From Candidatus Iainarchaeum sp. (GTDB taxonomy: Archaea > Iainarchaeota > Iainarchaeia > JAGGVJ01): a DNA stretch of 23,787 nt. How positions within the stretch are numbered: position 1 is the stretch's first letter; the number at the start of each line of letters is the position of its first letter. Location: NCBI GenBank assembly GCA_021158055.1, contig JAGGVJ010000009.1, positions 1 to 23,787 of the forward strand. Direction: 5' to 3'. Position numbers and translations under genes: made by a program. Shown here in pieces: positions 1-8,371 of the stretch. Below the pieces are notes generated by a model, which was not told the DNA's origin, made no database searches, and saw only the letters and a program-made list of their open reading frames with translations.

Positions 1-1
1 A

Positions 2-2923
2 AAGCATTTGGGCTGGGTGGAAATTGACACCCAGAGGGCTGATGAGTTGAGGCCGTCGTTGAAAGAACCGGTTTTGACTGAAATACTCAGGAAAAAGATT
101 AAGGAACTCAATGGTTGGATTTCAGAGGAAAACACCAGCAGAGTCATCAGAAGCATTACCGGTGTTCAGGCGGCTTCCGTATTGGAAGCCAATGAAAGGA
201 TTCAGGCAATGCTTGAAAAAGGAACCACTGTCAGGCAGGATAAAAAAGACGGTTTGGGCTTGAAAAGCCATGACGTCCATTTGATGGACTGCAAGAATAT
301 TGAAAACAACGATTTTAATGTTGTCAGGCAATTCAAAGTGCTTCACTACAAAGAAAACAAGCCGGACATTGTCTTATTCATTAACGGTTTGCCTGTTGTT
401 GTCATTGAATGCAAGAGCCCCGCAATCCAGAATCCTTTGGAACAGGGAATGGTGCAGATATTCAGGTATCAGGAGTCCCAAGACAGTTATCGAAATACAG
501 GTTGCCCGAAATTGTTTAACACTGCACAGATTGTTGTGTCAACATACAATTACAAATTGAAATACGCCACCAATTTCACAAAAGAAAGGCATTGGAGCGA
601 GTGGAAAGAAGCATATCCGTTGAAGCTTGATGATTTGCAGAAGATTCTTGGAAGAACGCCGTATTCCCAGGATATTTTTTTGTTTGGCGTTTGCAGTAAA
701 AAACATTTGATTGACATAATTCAGAATTATATTGTTTATGAGAAAGAAAAAGGAAAAATCGTCAAAAAAATCTGCAAGTATCAGCAGTTCAAAGCAGTCG
801 CCAAACTAATCAAAAAAATTTCGCAGAAAAAGACAGCCAAAGGCGGGGTTGTATGGCATACGCAGGGAAGCGGAAAGAGCTTGTCAATGCTTTGGACTGC
901 CGTTAAATTGAGAAAAATGCAAGAGCCTGCTAATCCCACGATAGTTATTGTTACAGACAGAACTGATTTGGATGATCAAATCAGGGGAACTTTTCAAAGA
1001 TGCGGTTTTTCAAATCCCGTTCAGACAAAAAGCGCAAAACACTTGCAGGAATTATTGGCTGATCCGGTCGGGCAGACAATAATGACAACAATTCAGAAAT
1101 TTCAAGACGCAACCGATGAGTACCCGACGCTGTCAGAAAATTTTGATATATTTGTATTGGTTGATGAAGCTCACCGGACACAATACAAGACACTTGGAGC
1201 AAATATGAGAAAAGCAGTTCCCAATGCGACATTTATCGGGTTTACGGGAACGCCGATCAGCAAAAAATACAGAAGCACAAAAGAAACATTCGGAGACTAT
1301 GTAGATGTCTATGATCACAGGCAGGCAGTCAAAGACGGCGCAACTGTCGATATATTTTATGAGGGAAGAATGCCTGAGTTGACAATCACAGGCAACTCAA
1401 TAGATGAAATTTTTGACAGAGTATTTGCTGATTACTCGCAGAAAGACAAGGAAAGAATCAAGAAAAAATATGCAACACCCGAAGCAATAGCAACAGCCGC
1501 AACAAGAATAAAACTTATATGTGTGGATATAATAAAACATTTTGAAACGCATATACAGCCAAACAAATTCAAAGCGCAAATCGTTGCCTGCTCCAGAAGA
1601 GCCGCAATAATATACAAACAAGCACTTGACGATTTAAACGCGCCGTCAAGTGAAGTGTTAATCTCAAAAAATCACAATGATGAATCAGAGTTTATTCCGC
1701 ACCACAAGTCAAAAACAGAAGAACGAGAGGTCATCAGGCGATTCAAGGAAGAAAATGACCCGCAGATTATTGTGGTGTGTGACAAGTTATTGACAGGATT
1801 TGACGCGCCGATAGAACAAGTAATGTATCTTGACAGCCCGTTAAAAGAACACACGTTGCTCCAGGCAATCGCAAGGGTGAACAGGACATACAAAAACAAA
1901 AAGTACGGGCTTATAGTTGATTACTGGGGCGTGTCGCAAGACTTGCAGGACGCATTAGATATGTTTACGGTTGAAGAAAGCAAAGGGATGATCCATACAG
2001 ATTACAAGAAAGAGATACTTCCAAGATTGCAGGCAGCACACAATGCTGCAATGAATTTTTTTATGGATGTAGACAAAAAAGACACGGAAGCTTGTGTGCA
2101 ATCCCTTGCTCCGGAAGACATAAGGGTAACTTTTGACCAACGATTCAAACTATTTTCAAACTACATGGATATGTTATTCCCTGACCCTACAGCAATCCCA
2201 TTCATCAAAGACTTAAAATGGCTTGCTGAAATAAGAACAAGAGCAAAAAACAAGTACAGGGATGAACAACTGTCACTGCGGGAATGCAGCGATAAAGTCA
2301 GGCAACTCATAGAAGAACACATCAAAGCGGAAGGAATTACACACCTTGCAGAACCGACAAGCATATTTACGGAGAAGTTTGATGAGGAAATTGAAAGATT
2401 AACAAGCGATGAAGCAAAAGCAAGCGAGATAGAACACGCAGTCAAACATGAGATAACATTCAAAGTTTACGAAGACCCTGTTTACTATGAATCATTGAGA
2501 GAAAGGCTTGACAGGATACTTCATGATTTCAAAGCAGGAAGAATGGACGCGGCAGAACAGCTTGAGCTATTGAAAGAAATACTGGGGGAGATACGGCATC
2601 CGGAAAAGCAGGCTGAAAAGACAGGCATTGACCTGAAAGTATTTCCATTTTATAATATTTTATCCGAAACATCAGACAATATGATTGTAATGGAACAGCA
2701 GGCAACTTATGGTGAACAAAAATCATTGAAAGGTATTTCAAATGAAATTTTTAAGGCATTAGATGAACTTGCAGTAGTGGACTGGCAAATGAAAGAAGAT
2801 ATAAAGAGGGAAATGAGAAGGCAAATTAAAAGAGTTTTGCGCGCAAACAATTATCCGGCAGACAAAATTGAATCAATCACAGTTAAACTTCTTGATTTGG
2901 CAAGAGCGAGGTTTGTCAGATGA
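2..2923 (+). CDS. hsdR: Type I restriction enzyme R subunit, N-terminus cut off by window edge
   Basis: This is the DNA-translocating and cleaving subunit of a type I restriction-modification complex. Counting from the TTG at 8, a PD-(D/E)xK nuclease core is visible (D120, E134, K136 in a PDIVL...VIECK context). It is followed by the superfamily 2 helicase motor: Walker A QGSGKS at 286-291, DEAH at 386-389, GFTGTP at 411-416, and motif VI QAIARVNR at 619-626. A helical C-terminal domain of about 300 residues follows. The frame stays open upstream of the TTG (AAG CAT at 2-7), and the residues there look like the middle of the usual N-terminal helix and LGW strand. The gene is therefore 5' partial, probably lacking a few tens of residues. 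hsdM and hsdS are not in the window and would be expected to the left. The stop overlaps the next start by ATGA. Confidence 0.95.
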   Translation, partial: KHLGWVEIDTQRADELRPSLKEPVLTEILRKKIKELNGWISEENTSRVIRSITGVQAASVLEANERIQAMLEKGTTVRQDKKDGLGLKSHDVHLMDCKNIENNDFNVVRQFKVLHYKENKPDIVLFINGLPVVVIECKSPAIQNPLEQGMVQIFRYQESQDSYRNTGCPKLFNTAQIVVSTYNYKLKYATNFTKERHWSEWKEAYPLKLDDLQKILGRTPYSQDIFLFGVCSKKHLIDIIQNYIVYEKEKGKIVKKICKYQQFKAVAKLIKKISQKKTAKGGVVWHTQGSGKSLSMLWTAVKLRKMQEPANPTIVIVTDRTDLDDQIRGTFQRCGFSNPVQTKSAKHLQELLADPVGQTIMTTIQKFQDATDEYPTLSENFDIFVLVDEAHRTQYKTLGANMRKAVPNATFIGFTGTPISKKYRSTKETFGDYVDVYDHRQAVKDGATVDIFYEGRMPELTITGNSIDEIFDRVFADYSQKDKERIKKKYATPEAIATAATRIKLICVDIIKHFETHIQPNKFKAQIVACSRRAAIIYKQALDDLNAPSSEVLISKNHNDESEFIPHHKSKTEEREVIRRFKEENDPQIIVVCDKLLTGFDAPIEQVMYLDSPLKEHTLLQAIARVNRTYKNKKYGLIVDYWGVSQDLQDALDMFTVEESKGMIHTDYKKEILPRLQAAHNAAMNFFMDVDKKDTEACVQSLAPEDIRVTFDQRFKLFSNYMDMLFPDPTAIPFIKDLKWLAEIRTRAKNKYRDEQLSLRECSDKVRQLIEEHIKAEGITHLAEPTSIFTEKFDEEIERLTSDEAKASEIEHAVKHEITFKVYEDPVYYESLRERLDRILHDFKAGRMDAAEQLELLKEILGEIRHPEKQAEKTGIDLKVFPFYNILSETSDNMIVMEQQATYGEQKSLKGISNEIFKALDELAVVDWQMKEDIKREMRRQIKRVLRANNYPADKIESITVKLLDLARARFVR

Positions 2924-3651
2924 TAACACAAGACAGCATTCAGTTCGGAACAACAACTATTAACTATGATGTAGTTTACAGTGACAGGAAAAAGAATGCA
3001 ACTTTGTCGGTTTATCCGTTGAAACTTGTGGAGGTCAGCGTGCCGACAAATCTTGATCAAGAACACATACAAAAACTTGTCAAAAGAAAAGCTCATTGGG
3101 TGATGAAACAAATTCTTTGGTTTGATGAAATAGTTCAGACAGATTGCAGTAAAGAATATGTCAACGGAGAATCATACGTGTATCTTGGCAGGCAATACAG
3201 GCTGAAAATAATTAAAAATCATGAGAAGCCGCAGGCAAAACTAATGGGAAAATATTTAACAGTGCGGTTTCCGGAGAACACGCCGCAAAACAAAGAAAAA
3301 AATGTAATCAAGGCAGCAATATGGAAATGGTACAGAGAACAAGCAGACAAAAAAATCGAAGAGGCAATCAAAATATACAGCAATAAACTTGGGATACAGC
3401 AACCAAAATACAATATCAAAAACCAATACAAAAGATGGGGCAGCTGCACAAAAAACAACATATTAAATTTCAATCTTAGAATATCAATGGCACCAATTTC
3501 ATTACTTCAATACGCCGTAGCACATGAGATATGTCATGTGCAACACAAAGATCACTCAAATCAATTCTGGAAATTATTGCAGGCAATAATGCCGGACTAT
3601 GAACAAAGGAAAGACAGACTGCGAAAAGAGGGAACACAATATGTATTGTAG
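2920..3651 (+). CDS. YgjP-type (SprT-like, DUF45) zinc metallopeptidase
   Basis: This 243-aa protein belongs to the YgjP/DUF45 family of putative zinc-dependent hydrolases. The catalytic motif HEICH is at residues 202-206, with a third likely ligand at H212 (HKDHS) and the family's FW after it. Upstream is the typical KRWGSC segment that precedes the core helix. The N-terminal half (about 1-130) is the family's beta-rich region with an IxRRK-like YSDRKKNATLSV start. The ATG overlaps the hsdR stop (ATGA), so the two genes are co-translated. YgjP genes are often found next to type I restriction genes, but their job there is not established. A T-rich stretch follows the stop, so the operon probably ends here. 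Confidence 0.92.
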   Translation: MITQDSIQFGTTTINYDVVYSDRKKNATLSVYPLKLVEVSVPTNLDQEHIQKLVKRKAHWVMKQILWFDEIVQTDCSKEYVNGESYVYLGRQYRLKIIKNHEKPQAKLMGKYLTVRFPENTPQNKEKNVIKAAIWKWYREQADKKIEEAIKIYSNKLGIQQPKYNIKNQYKRWGSCTKNNILNFNLRISMAPISLLQYAVAHEICHVQHKDHSNQFWKLLQAIMPDYEQRKDRLRKEGTQYVL

Positions 3652-3652
3652 A

Positions 3653-3682
3653 TTTTCATTTTTTTTACAATTTTTATTTTTT
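3653..3682 (+). terminator. T-rich archaeal terminator after the hsdR operon
   Basis: Directly after the stop codon at 3651 there are three closely spaced T runs (TTTT, an 8-T run, then TTTTT and TTTTTT) with no GC hairpin. Oligo-T tracts are the usual archaeal intrinsic termination signal. Confidence 0.5.
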
Positions 3683-3732
3683 AGCTGGTATTTTTTCGGC
3701 ATGTTTAAAATCATTGCTGAAAAACTATTATT

Positions 3733-5517
3733 ATGCGTTTTTTGAAATTACTTTTCTTGTGCGCGTTGTCAGTGTCTTTTTTTGCTTTTGCCTGTGCTGA
3801 TGACTTGCCGGATTATGGTGGCAGCTTGCCGGATTATGCCAGTGATTCACAGGATTATGGCAGTGACTCGTTGGATGTTGTTCAGGAAAACATCAGCCCT
3901 GTGAGAATTTCAAAATCAGTGGTTTTCCTTGAGCTGAACGGCGAGCTGGTTGTGCCGACGCGCGACAGGGAAGTTAATTTGAAAACATTTGCTCCCCAGC
4001 AGGAACTCCCAAGGCAAAAAGTGACTTACGTTGATTTTCCTGAAAACGCGGAAATAATCACTGATTCTGACTGCGAGCCGAAAGAAGGCAGTTGCGACCC
4101 GTTTTTGTTGTTTCGCTGGAGCGACGTTGAAGGCAAGGTGCCTTTCGGTTTCAAGGCAAGAATTGTTGTTGACTCAACCGCGGACATTTTTACCGACCCG
4201 GAGTTTCCGCTTGAAGACACGCGTTACAATGAATTTACTTTGCCTTCGACGTACATTGAGTCAGACGACCCCCACTTGAAATTCAAGGCGCAAAGCATTG
4301 TTGAAGGCGCAGGAACAGAGCTTGAGGCAGTCAGGCGGCTTGTTGAATGGGTGCACAATTACGTTGAGTATGACCTGACAAATGATGAAAGAATTTTTTC
4401 GGCAAAAGAAGTGTTTGAATCAAAAAGAGGTGTTTGCGACGAGTATGGTCATTTGTTTGCGGCTCTTGCGCGCGGAGTTGGTATCCCGGCCCGTGTTGTT
4501 GCAGGTTATTCGTTTACAGGAAAAATTTGGGGTTATCATTTGTGGGTTGAAGTATATGTTCCCGGGCACGGCTGGATGTCTGTTGACCCCACTTACAACG
4601 AGGTGGGTTCAATTGACGCGTCCCACATAAAGATTGCAACAGCGCTGGACAACAAGGGAATAGGGGAAAAGATTTTTTCTGAAAAAGGAGAAGTTTCTAT
4701 TGTAAAAGAATCTGTTTTGAAATTTGAGTCAATGGAGCTTTCAAAAGACAGCGTGGAAATTTCCCTTGATTTTAAGGACAGCGTGAAAAAAAGCGAAATA
4801 GTTGAGATAACGGCTCACCTGAAAAACAAGACTAATTCCCATGTGTTTGTCCCGGTGGCTTTGGCTGTAAACAAAGACATGCAGTTAATCGGGTCAGGTC
4901 AAAAAGAGCAGCTTGCGCTTTTGAAGCCTTTTGGCGAAGCAGTTGTTTCGTGGAAGGTGATGATGCCGGATTCGATGGAGGGAGGGTTTGAATATCTGTA
5001 TGCAGTAAAAGTGGTTTCTTCACAGGGGCCGGTAAGCAAAAACCTTGTTTTGAAAAACGAGGATTCGCTTGACAATGGAGAGGTTGCACTTGGCGAGACA
5101 AGTTTTTCTTTTGACCGGGAAGGGTTTTTGAATGCGGTGGTTGAGGTCAGGAATGATTCAAATATTGATGTTTTGGTTTCAGTTGAAATGCAGAGCAACA
5201 AGGAAAATTCAGGGAAAGAGTCGGTGTTTTTGGTTTCCGGCTCAAAAAAGACGGTTTCTCTTTCGGTTTTGCGCGCTGCCGGCAAGGGGTTGCAGCTTGT
5301 GTCAATTGTGCTTTCAACAGACCAGGGTTCTGCAACGAAAACTTTTAACGTGAATTTTGATGAGAACGAAAGCGGCACAGGTTTGGAAACAGCGTTAAAT
5401 CCGCCTGATGGCAATGGCATTGGAAGTGATTTGTTTTACGGAAGCACTTCAGTGATGGTTTTGGGAGTTATATTTTTGGTTGTGGCAGCTATTGGTTTGC
5501 TTGTTTTCAGGAAGTAG
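3733..5517 (+). CDS. Exported transglutaminase-like protein with C-terminal membrane anchor
   Basis: This 594-aa protein begins with a signal peptide (MRFLKLLFLCALSVSFFAFACA). Next is a low-complexity stretch with three D-Y repeats (LPDYGGS, LPDYASDS, QDYGSDS). Residues about 195-295 form a transglutaminase-like cysteine protease fold: GVCDEY with C235, GYHLWVEV with H269 and SVDPTYN with D285 make the expected Cys-His-Asp triad. Two beta-sandwich-like regions follow (about 330-440 and 445-550). A final hydrophobic helix at about 572-592 ends in FRK, so the protein is probably anchored with its body outside the cell. A TATA-like GTTTAAAAT at 3702-3710 precedes the ATG. Archaeal homologues are common but their substrates are unknown; peptidase, ligase or amidase activity are all possible. 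Confidence 0.9.
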   Translation: MRFLKLLFLCALSVSFFAFACADDLPDYGGSLPDYASDSQDYGSDSLDVVQENISPVRISKSVVFLELNGELVVPTRDREVNLKTFAPQQELPRQKVTYVDFPENAEIITDSDCEPKEGSCDPFLLFRWSDVEGKVPFGFKARIVVDSTADIFTDPEFPLEDTRYNEFTLPSTYIESDDPHLKFKAQSIVEGAGTELEAVRRLVEWVHNYVEYDLTNDERIFSAKEVFESKRGVCDEYGHLFAALARGVGIPARVVAGYSFTGKIWGYHLWVEVYVPGHGWMSVDPTYNEVGSIDASHIKIATALDNKGIGEKIFSEKGEVSIVKESVLKFESMELSKDSVEISLDFKDSVKKSEIVEITAHLKNKTNSHVFVPVALAVNKDMQLIGSGQKEQLALLKPFGEAVVSWKVMMPDSMEGGFEYLYAVKVVSSQGPVSKNLVLKNEDSLDNGEVALGETSFSFDREGFLNAVVEVRNDSNIDVLVSVEMQSNKENSGKESVFLVSGSKKTVSLSVLRAAGKGLQLVSIVLSTDQGSATKTFNVNFDENESGTGLETALNPPDGNGIGSDLFYGSTSVMVLGVIFLVVAAIGLLVFRK

Positions 5518-5530
5518 TTTTGTTGCGCAA

Positions 5531-5544
5531 AAAGGTATAAATAG
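5531..5544 (+). promoter_or_regulatory. TATA box for tRNA-Gly
   Basis: AAAGGTATAAATAG lies about 40-45 bases upstream of the first base of the tRNA. This implies a start near 5563 and a short 5' leader removed by RNase P. Confidence 0.6.
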
Positions 5545-5582
5545 ATTTAAGCGCCCATTGATTACACTTTTGATTATTGTTT

Positions 5583-5658
5583 GCGCCGGTAGTCCAGTCG
5601 GTTAAGACGTTAGCTTGCCAAGCTAATGACCTGGGTTCGAATCCCGGCCGGCGCACCA
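5583..5658 (+). tRNA. tRNA-Gly (anticodon GCC), CCA encoded
   Basis: A full cloverleaf is present. The acceptor arms are GCGCCGG (5583-5589) and CCGGCGC (5648-5654). The anticodon stem is TTAGC/GCTAA around the loop TTGCCAA, with anticodon GCC at 5617-5619. The T arm is CTGGG-TTCGAAT-CCCGG (5631-5647). The discriminator base is A5655, and CCA is encoded at 5656-5658. No intron is present in the anticodon loop. Confidence 0.97.
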
Positions 5659-5669
5659 TTTTTAAAGAA

Positions 5670-5963
5670 TTAAATGCTGTTCAGCGTGCGCAGGTGCCTA
5701 TAAAGAGCGATTGCAAGGAGAAGCACAAACAGGATTTCTGTTCCGAAACCCGCTGCTTTCAACAGGTCTGTCTGGTAGAAGAAATTTGCTGCAGACACGG
5801 CATAGTGCGTAAAGAGAACGAAAAATGTGACTGAAAGTATTTTCCAGACATTGTTCATTTTGCCGTTTGAATAATTTTTTGCAATCAGCAGTGACAAAAG
5901 GAATGCAATGAGTGAAAAGAACATTGTTGCTCCGTGTATTGCCGGTTGTATTGTTTCAATCAT
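5670..5963 (-). CDS. Small three-helix membrane protein of unknown function
   Basis: The protein has 97 residues with three hydrophobic segments (about 10-30, 41-63 and 73-89) joined by short polar loops; YSNGK and YRHLRTLNSI give positive charge at the presumed cytoplasmic ends. I do not recognise the family. The ATG follows the stop of the upstream minus-strand gene with no gap (TAA then ATG), and GTGAGTGATT just before it can act as a ribosome binding site, so the two genes form an operon. Its 3' end converges on tRNA-Gly only 11 bases away. Confidence 0.75.
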   Translation of the reverse strand: MIETIQPAIHGATMFFSLIAFLLSLLIAKNYSNGKMNNVWKILSVTFFVLFTHYAVSAANFFYQTDLLKAAGFGTEILFVLLLAIALYRHLRTLNSI

Positions 5964-6299
5964 TTAATCACTCACAAATATTTTCGGGAGCTTTTGTTTA
6001 AGCCCCATTTCCGTAATTTCTGAAAGATGGTTTCGTGTAACCATTGGACAGACGCGTGATGCGACCGAGTTTACTACCCTGTCGCCCAAGTGGTTGCAGT
6101 AAACTGAATAGAAGAGGTTTGAGAAAAAAATGCTTGCCTCGAGAGCTTTTTTGTCCCTTGATTCAGGGGGCATTTCAGCCAGGTTGATTTTTGCGCTTGA
6201 AAGGTTTATCCTGTTCTGGGTTGCCTGCAGGTCAGCAAACACTTCAGGCATTTCAAGTTTTGATTCAAGCACTATTTTTGAAACGAGTTTTGAGGACAT
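5964..6299 (-). CDS. Small soluble protein of unknown function; start possibly 30 codons upstream
   Basis: From the first standard ATG (6299) the product is 111 aa, mostly helical, with a conserved-looking middle (ANIFF-like segment ASIFFSNLFYSVYCNHLGD) and two Cys. I do not recognise the family. The frame continues open upstream for more than 30 codons and encodes a plausible amphipathic helix (FIRLIDINQNYLNAL...). It reaches an AGGTG ribosome binding site at 6395-6399 with CTG at 6387-6389 or ATT at 6390-6392 but no ATG/GTG/TTG. The real start may therefore be non-standard, giving about 141 aa. Against this, AGGGGAAC precedes the ATG at 6299 and could serve that start. The gene is the first of an operon with the 3-TM protein. 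Confidence 0.65.
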   Translation of the reverse strand: MSSKLVSKIVLESKLEMPEVFADLQATQNRINLSSAKINLAEMPPESRDKKALEASIFFSNLFYSVYCNHLGDRVVNSVASRVCPMVTRNHLSEITEMGLKQKLPKIFVSD

Positions 6300-6399
6300 G
6301 TGTTCCCCTATTTCGAATGAAAGCTCGTGCGAGAGCGCGTTTAAGTAGTTTTGGTTTATGTCTATCAGACGAATGAATTTTTTGTTCAGAATAACACCT

Positions 6400-6557
6400 G
6401 TGTTGTTATGTTACATGTATTGCTGTCTTTTTATGATTTTGTTTTGACAGTTGTAAATTTGGTTTAGTTTAACCTGTTATTATATTGGAGTTGTTTCTTA
6501 TAAAATATACCTGAAGCAAGCTGCAATACAAATATATAAACTTGCGAATGCGCATTA
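6400..6557. promoter_or_regulatory. Divergent intergenic region with TATA boxes on both strands
   Basis: This gene-free stretch lies between the minus-strand operon and the plus-strand unit that follows. On the plus strand the best TATA box is AAATATATAAAC at 6530-6541. TTATAAAATATACC at 6499-6512 is a second AT-rich candidate. On the minus strand, CCAATATAATAAC (complement of about 6475-6487) could drive the operon ending at 5670. I see no coding sequence here. Confidence 0.5.
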
Positions 6558-6650
6558 GTTGTGTGGGATGAAGAACTCGCCGTGATGAGGTTTTTGCCTG
6601 TGATTTAGATCTTGAGTCCGGACCACAACCAGATTACAGCGAGTTAAACA
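6558..6650 (+). ncRNA. Possible short structured RNA, family unknown
   Basis: A strong TATA box (6530-6541) predicts a transcript starting near 6558-6562, but no ORF of any size follows for about 140 bases. The predicted RNA contains complementary segments: AACTCGC at 6574-6580 with GCGAGTT at 6639-6645, GTTGTG at 6558-6563 with CACAAC at 6624-6629, and a small AGG/CCT hairpin at 6588-6599. The first two helices cross, so they are either a pseudoknot or alternatives. GTGATGA at 6582-6588 matches the box C consensus RUGAUGA, but I find no matching CUGA box D, so it is not a clear C/D RNA. AT-rich sequence from 6651 could end it. It could also be only a leader of the next gene. Confidence 0.3.
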
Positions 6651-6667
6651 AAACCTTATTAAATATC

Positions 6668-6679
6668 ATTTTATATACC
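6668..6679 (+). promoter_or_regulatory. TATA box for the 61-aa gene
   Basis: ATTTTATATACC followed by T6 lies about 55 bases before the start at 6731. A transcript would begin near 6698-6700. Confidence 0.45.
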
Positions 6680-6730
6680 TTTTTTAGCAGGTGATGCATT
6701 GACGTCAGTTAAAAAACAAGGCATGGTGGT

Positions 6731-6916
6731 TTGTTGAAGGTTTCCAACAAGAAAAAAGTTTCTTTGATTGTGGATAGGATGATAAAGGAAGGCAGAAACC
6801 ATGCAGAAGTGATTGTTGCATTGAGGTCAGCGGGTTTTAGTTCCGGCGAAGTTGATGAGATACTGAACCACAGAAGCAATTTGAAAAACCAACCCGGTGT
6901 CGGGATTAAAAGCTGA
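6731..6916 (+). CDS. 61-aa protein with a small helical (UBA/TS-N-like) motif
   Basis: The start is TTG at 6731 or 6734, with GGTGGT at 6725-6730 as ribosome binding site; the second TTG has the better spacing. Residues about 9-43 follow the pattern V..IVDRMIKEG....EVIVALRSAGFSSGEVDEIL, a three-helix motif in which an alpha-helical pair is joined by an AGF/AGW turn. Similar motifs occur in many small archaeal and bacterial proteins, often as protein-binding or dimerising heads. The tail (44-61) is polar and probably disordered. The ATG at 6723 is out of frame and stops after five codons. Function unknown. Confidence 0.6.
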   Translation: MLKVSNKKKVSLIVDRMIKEGRNHAEVIVALRSAGFSSGEVDEILNHRSNLKNQPGVGIKS

Positions 6917-7104
6917 AAAATAAGCCGACCGATTCCAAAACACGTATTGTTGTTTCTATTCCTGCTTTTGTTTCTGCATTAATTTTGTTTTTGCCAAGCC
7001 ATTAATACTTTGAGTGACTTATTAAGCTAGTACTTTTTGCTTACGGCAGTTCCCGGCGAGCCCGGTGACTGTGTTGCAGAATAGTGTGAGTAGTGTGTGG
7101 TGTT

Positions 7105-8292
7105 ATGGAAATTGCTTTAGTTGGGGCTCCGAACAAGGGAAAAAGCACGTTTTTCAGTGCAGCGACTTTGGCCAGTGCAGAAATCGCAGCTTATCCTTTT
7201 ACAACCATCAAGCCCAATCAGGGAACTGCTTACGTGCGCGTTCCATGCGCGTGCAAAAAGTTTGGGGTGAAGTGCAACCCCAGAAATTCTGCCTGCGAGG
7301 ACGGCACAAGGCTCGTGCCCATTACTTTGATTGACGTTGCCGGGCTTGTTCCCGGTGCTTTCGAGGGCAAGGGGCTTGGAAACCAGTTTCTTTCAGACCT
7401 TGCGCAGGCAAGGGCGCTTATCCAGGTAATTGACTGTTCCGGAAAAACAGACCTTGAGGGAAACCAGGCAGACTGTTTTGATGTTTCCAAAGAAGTCGGG
7501 TTTTTGCCTGGTGAAATTGCAATGTGGATAAAGGGAATTCTTTCAAAAAACTGGGGGAAAATTGCAAGGCGCGTTGAACACGGCCAGATGAAGCTTTCGC
7601 AAGCGGTGATGGACCAGCTTGCAGGAATGCGCATCAGTGAACCGCAGGTTGAACTGGTTTTTTCAAGGACAACTCTTAATTTAGCAAAGCCGAGCCAGTG
7701 GAGCGAAAGCGACCTTGAGGAACTGTCGCGCCAGATACAAAAAGTTTCAAAACCCGTTGTTTTGGCTGCAAATAAGGCTGATTTGCCGCAGTCAAAGGAA
7801 AATATCAGGGTGTTGAATGAAAAGTTTCCAAAAAAACTGATTGTTCCGGTAAGCGCTGAGTCAGAGCTTGCATTGAGGCGCGCTTCAAAAGCAGGGGTAA
7901 TCAAGTATGTTCCGGGAGCGCAGGATTTTGAATTGCTTGGGCAGGCAAACGAAGCGCAAAAAAAAGCGCTTGATTATATAAAAAAAGCAGTGCTGGATGA
8001 CTTCAAAAGCACGGGAGTGCAAAAAACACTGGAATGCGCTGCTTTTGACTTGCTTGAACTGATTGTCGTGTACCCTGTTGAAGACGAGGGAAAGCTTTCC
8101 GACGCGCAGGGAAACGTTCTTCCGGACGTGTTCTTCCTAAAAAAAGGATCCACTGTGATTGACCTTGCGCTTAAAGTGCATTCTGATTTGGCAGAAAATT
8201 TTATCGGCGCAATCGACTGCGCCACCAAAAAAAGAATCGGAAAAGACCATGTTTTAAACAACGGCGACGTTATAAAAATCATTCACAAGTGA
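7105..8292 (+). CDS. YchF/Obg-family GTPase with C-terminal TGS domain (archaeal MJ1332 type)
   Basis: This 395-aa protein, counted from the ATG at 7105, has the translation-factor GTPase fold of the Obg/YchF/OLA1 group. G1 is GAPNKGKST at 7-15, G3 is DVAG at 77-80 followed by LVPGAFEGKGLGNQFL, and G4 is NKAD at 223-226. The last 80 residues form a TGS domain (VYPVEDEGKL to NNGDVIKI), which in this family contacts RNA or ribosome. The Cys-containing insert before G3 (CACKKFGVKCNPRNSAC) is typical of the archaeal subgroup. A GTG at 7093 would add four residues, but the ATG directly gives the family's MEIALVG start and has GGTG just upstream. The protein is probably cytoplasmic and ribosome-associated; its precise role is unsettled in archaea. 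Confidence 0.93.
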   Translation: MEIALVGAPNKGKSTFFSAATLASAEIAAYPFTTIKPNQGTAYVRVPCACKKFGVKCNPRNSACEDGTRLVPITLIDVAGLVPGAFEGKGLGNQFLSDLAQARALIQVIDCSGKTDLEGNQADCFDVSKEVGFLPGEIAMWIKGILSKNWGKIARRVEHGQMKLSQAVMDQLAGMRISEPQVELVFSRTTLNLAKPSQWSESDLEELSRQIQKVSKPVVLAANKADLPQSKENIRVLNEKFPKKLIVPVSAESELALRRASKAGVIKYVPGAQDFELLGQANEAQKKALDYIKKAVLDDFKSTGVQKTLECAAFDLLELIVVYPVEDEGKLSDAQGNVLPDVFFLKKGSTVIDLALKVHSDLAENFIGAIDCATKKRIGKDHVLNNGDVIKIIHK

Positions 8293-8326
8293 ATGTGCAT
8301 GAAGATTTGCCCGGAAAATGCCACGG

Positions 8327-8362
8327 TTTTCGTTTTTAGTTGGTTTCTGTTTTTTATTTTTT
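8327..8362 (+). terminator. T-rich terminator after the GTPase gene
   Basis: Several T runs (TTTT, TTTTT, TTTTTT, TTTTTT) lie within 36 bases after the GTPase stop and before the convergent 88-aa gene. Confidence 0.45.
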
Positions 8363-8371
8363 AGCCAAGGA

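Noticed and set aside
5577-5834. 85-codon open frame on the plus strand
   Set aside because: It begins inside the tRNA-Gly gene and overlaps the 3-TM gene on the other strand; the translation has no protein-like pattern.
6561-6610. Box C/D guide RNA
   Set aside because: A perfect box C-like GTGATGA is present, but no CUGA box D or second box pair is found at usual spacing, so only an unspecified RNA candidate is kept.
7230-7904. 224-codon open frame antisense to the GTPase gene
   Set aside because: It is the mirror of a conserved coding region; Ser/Phe-rich composition is typical of such shadows.
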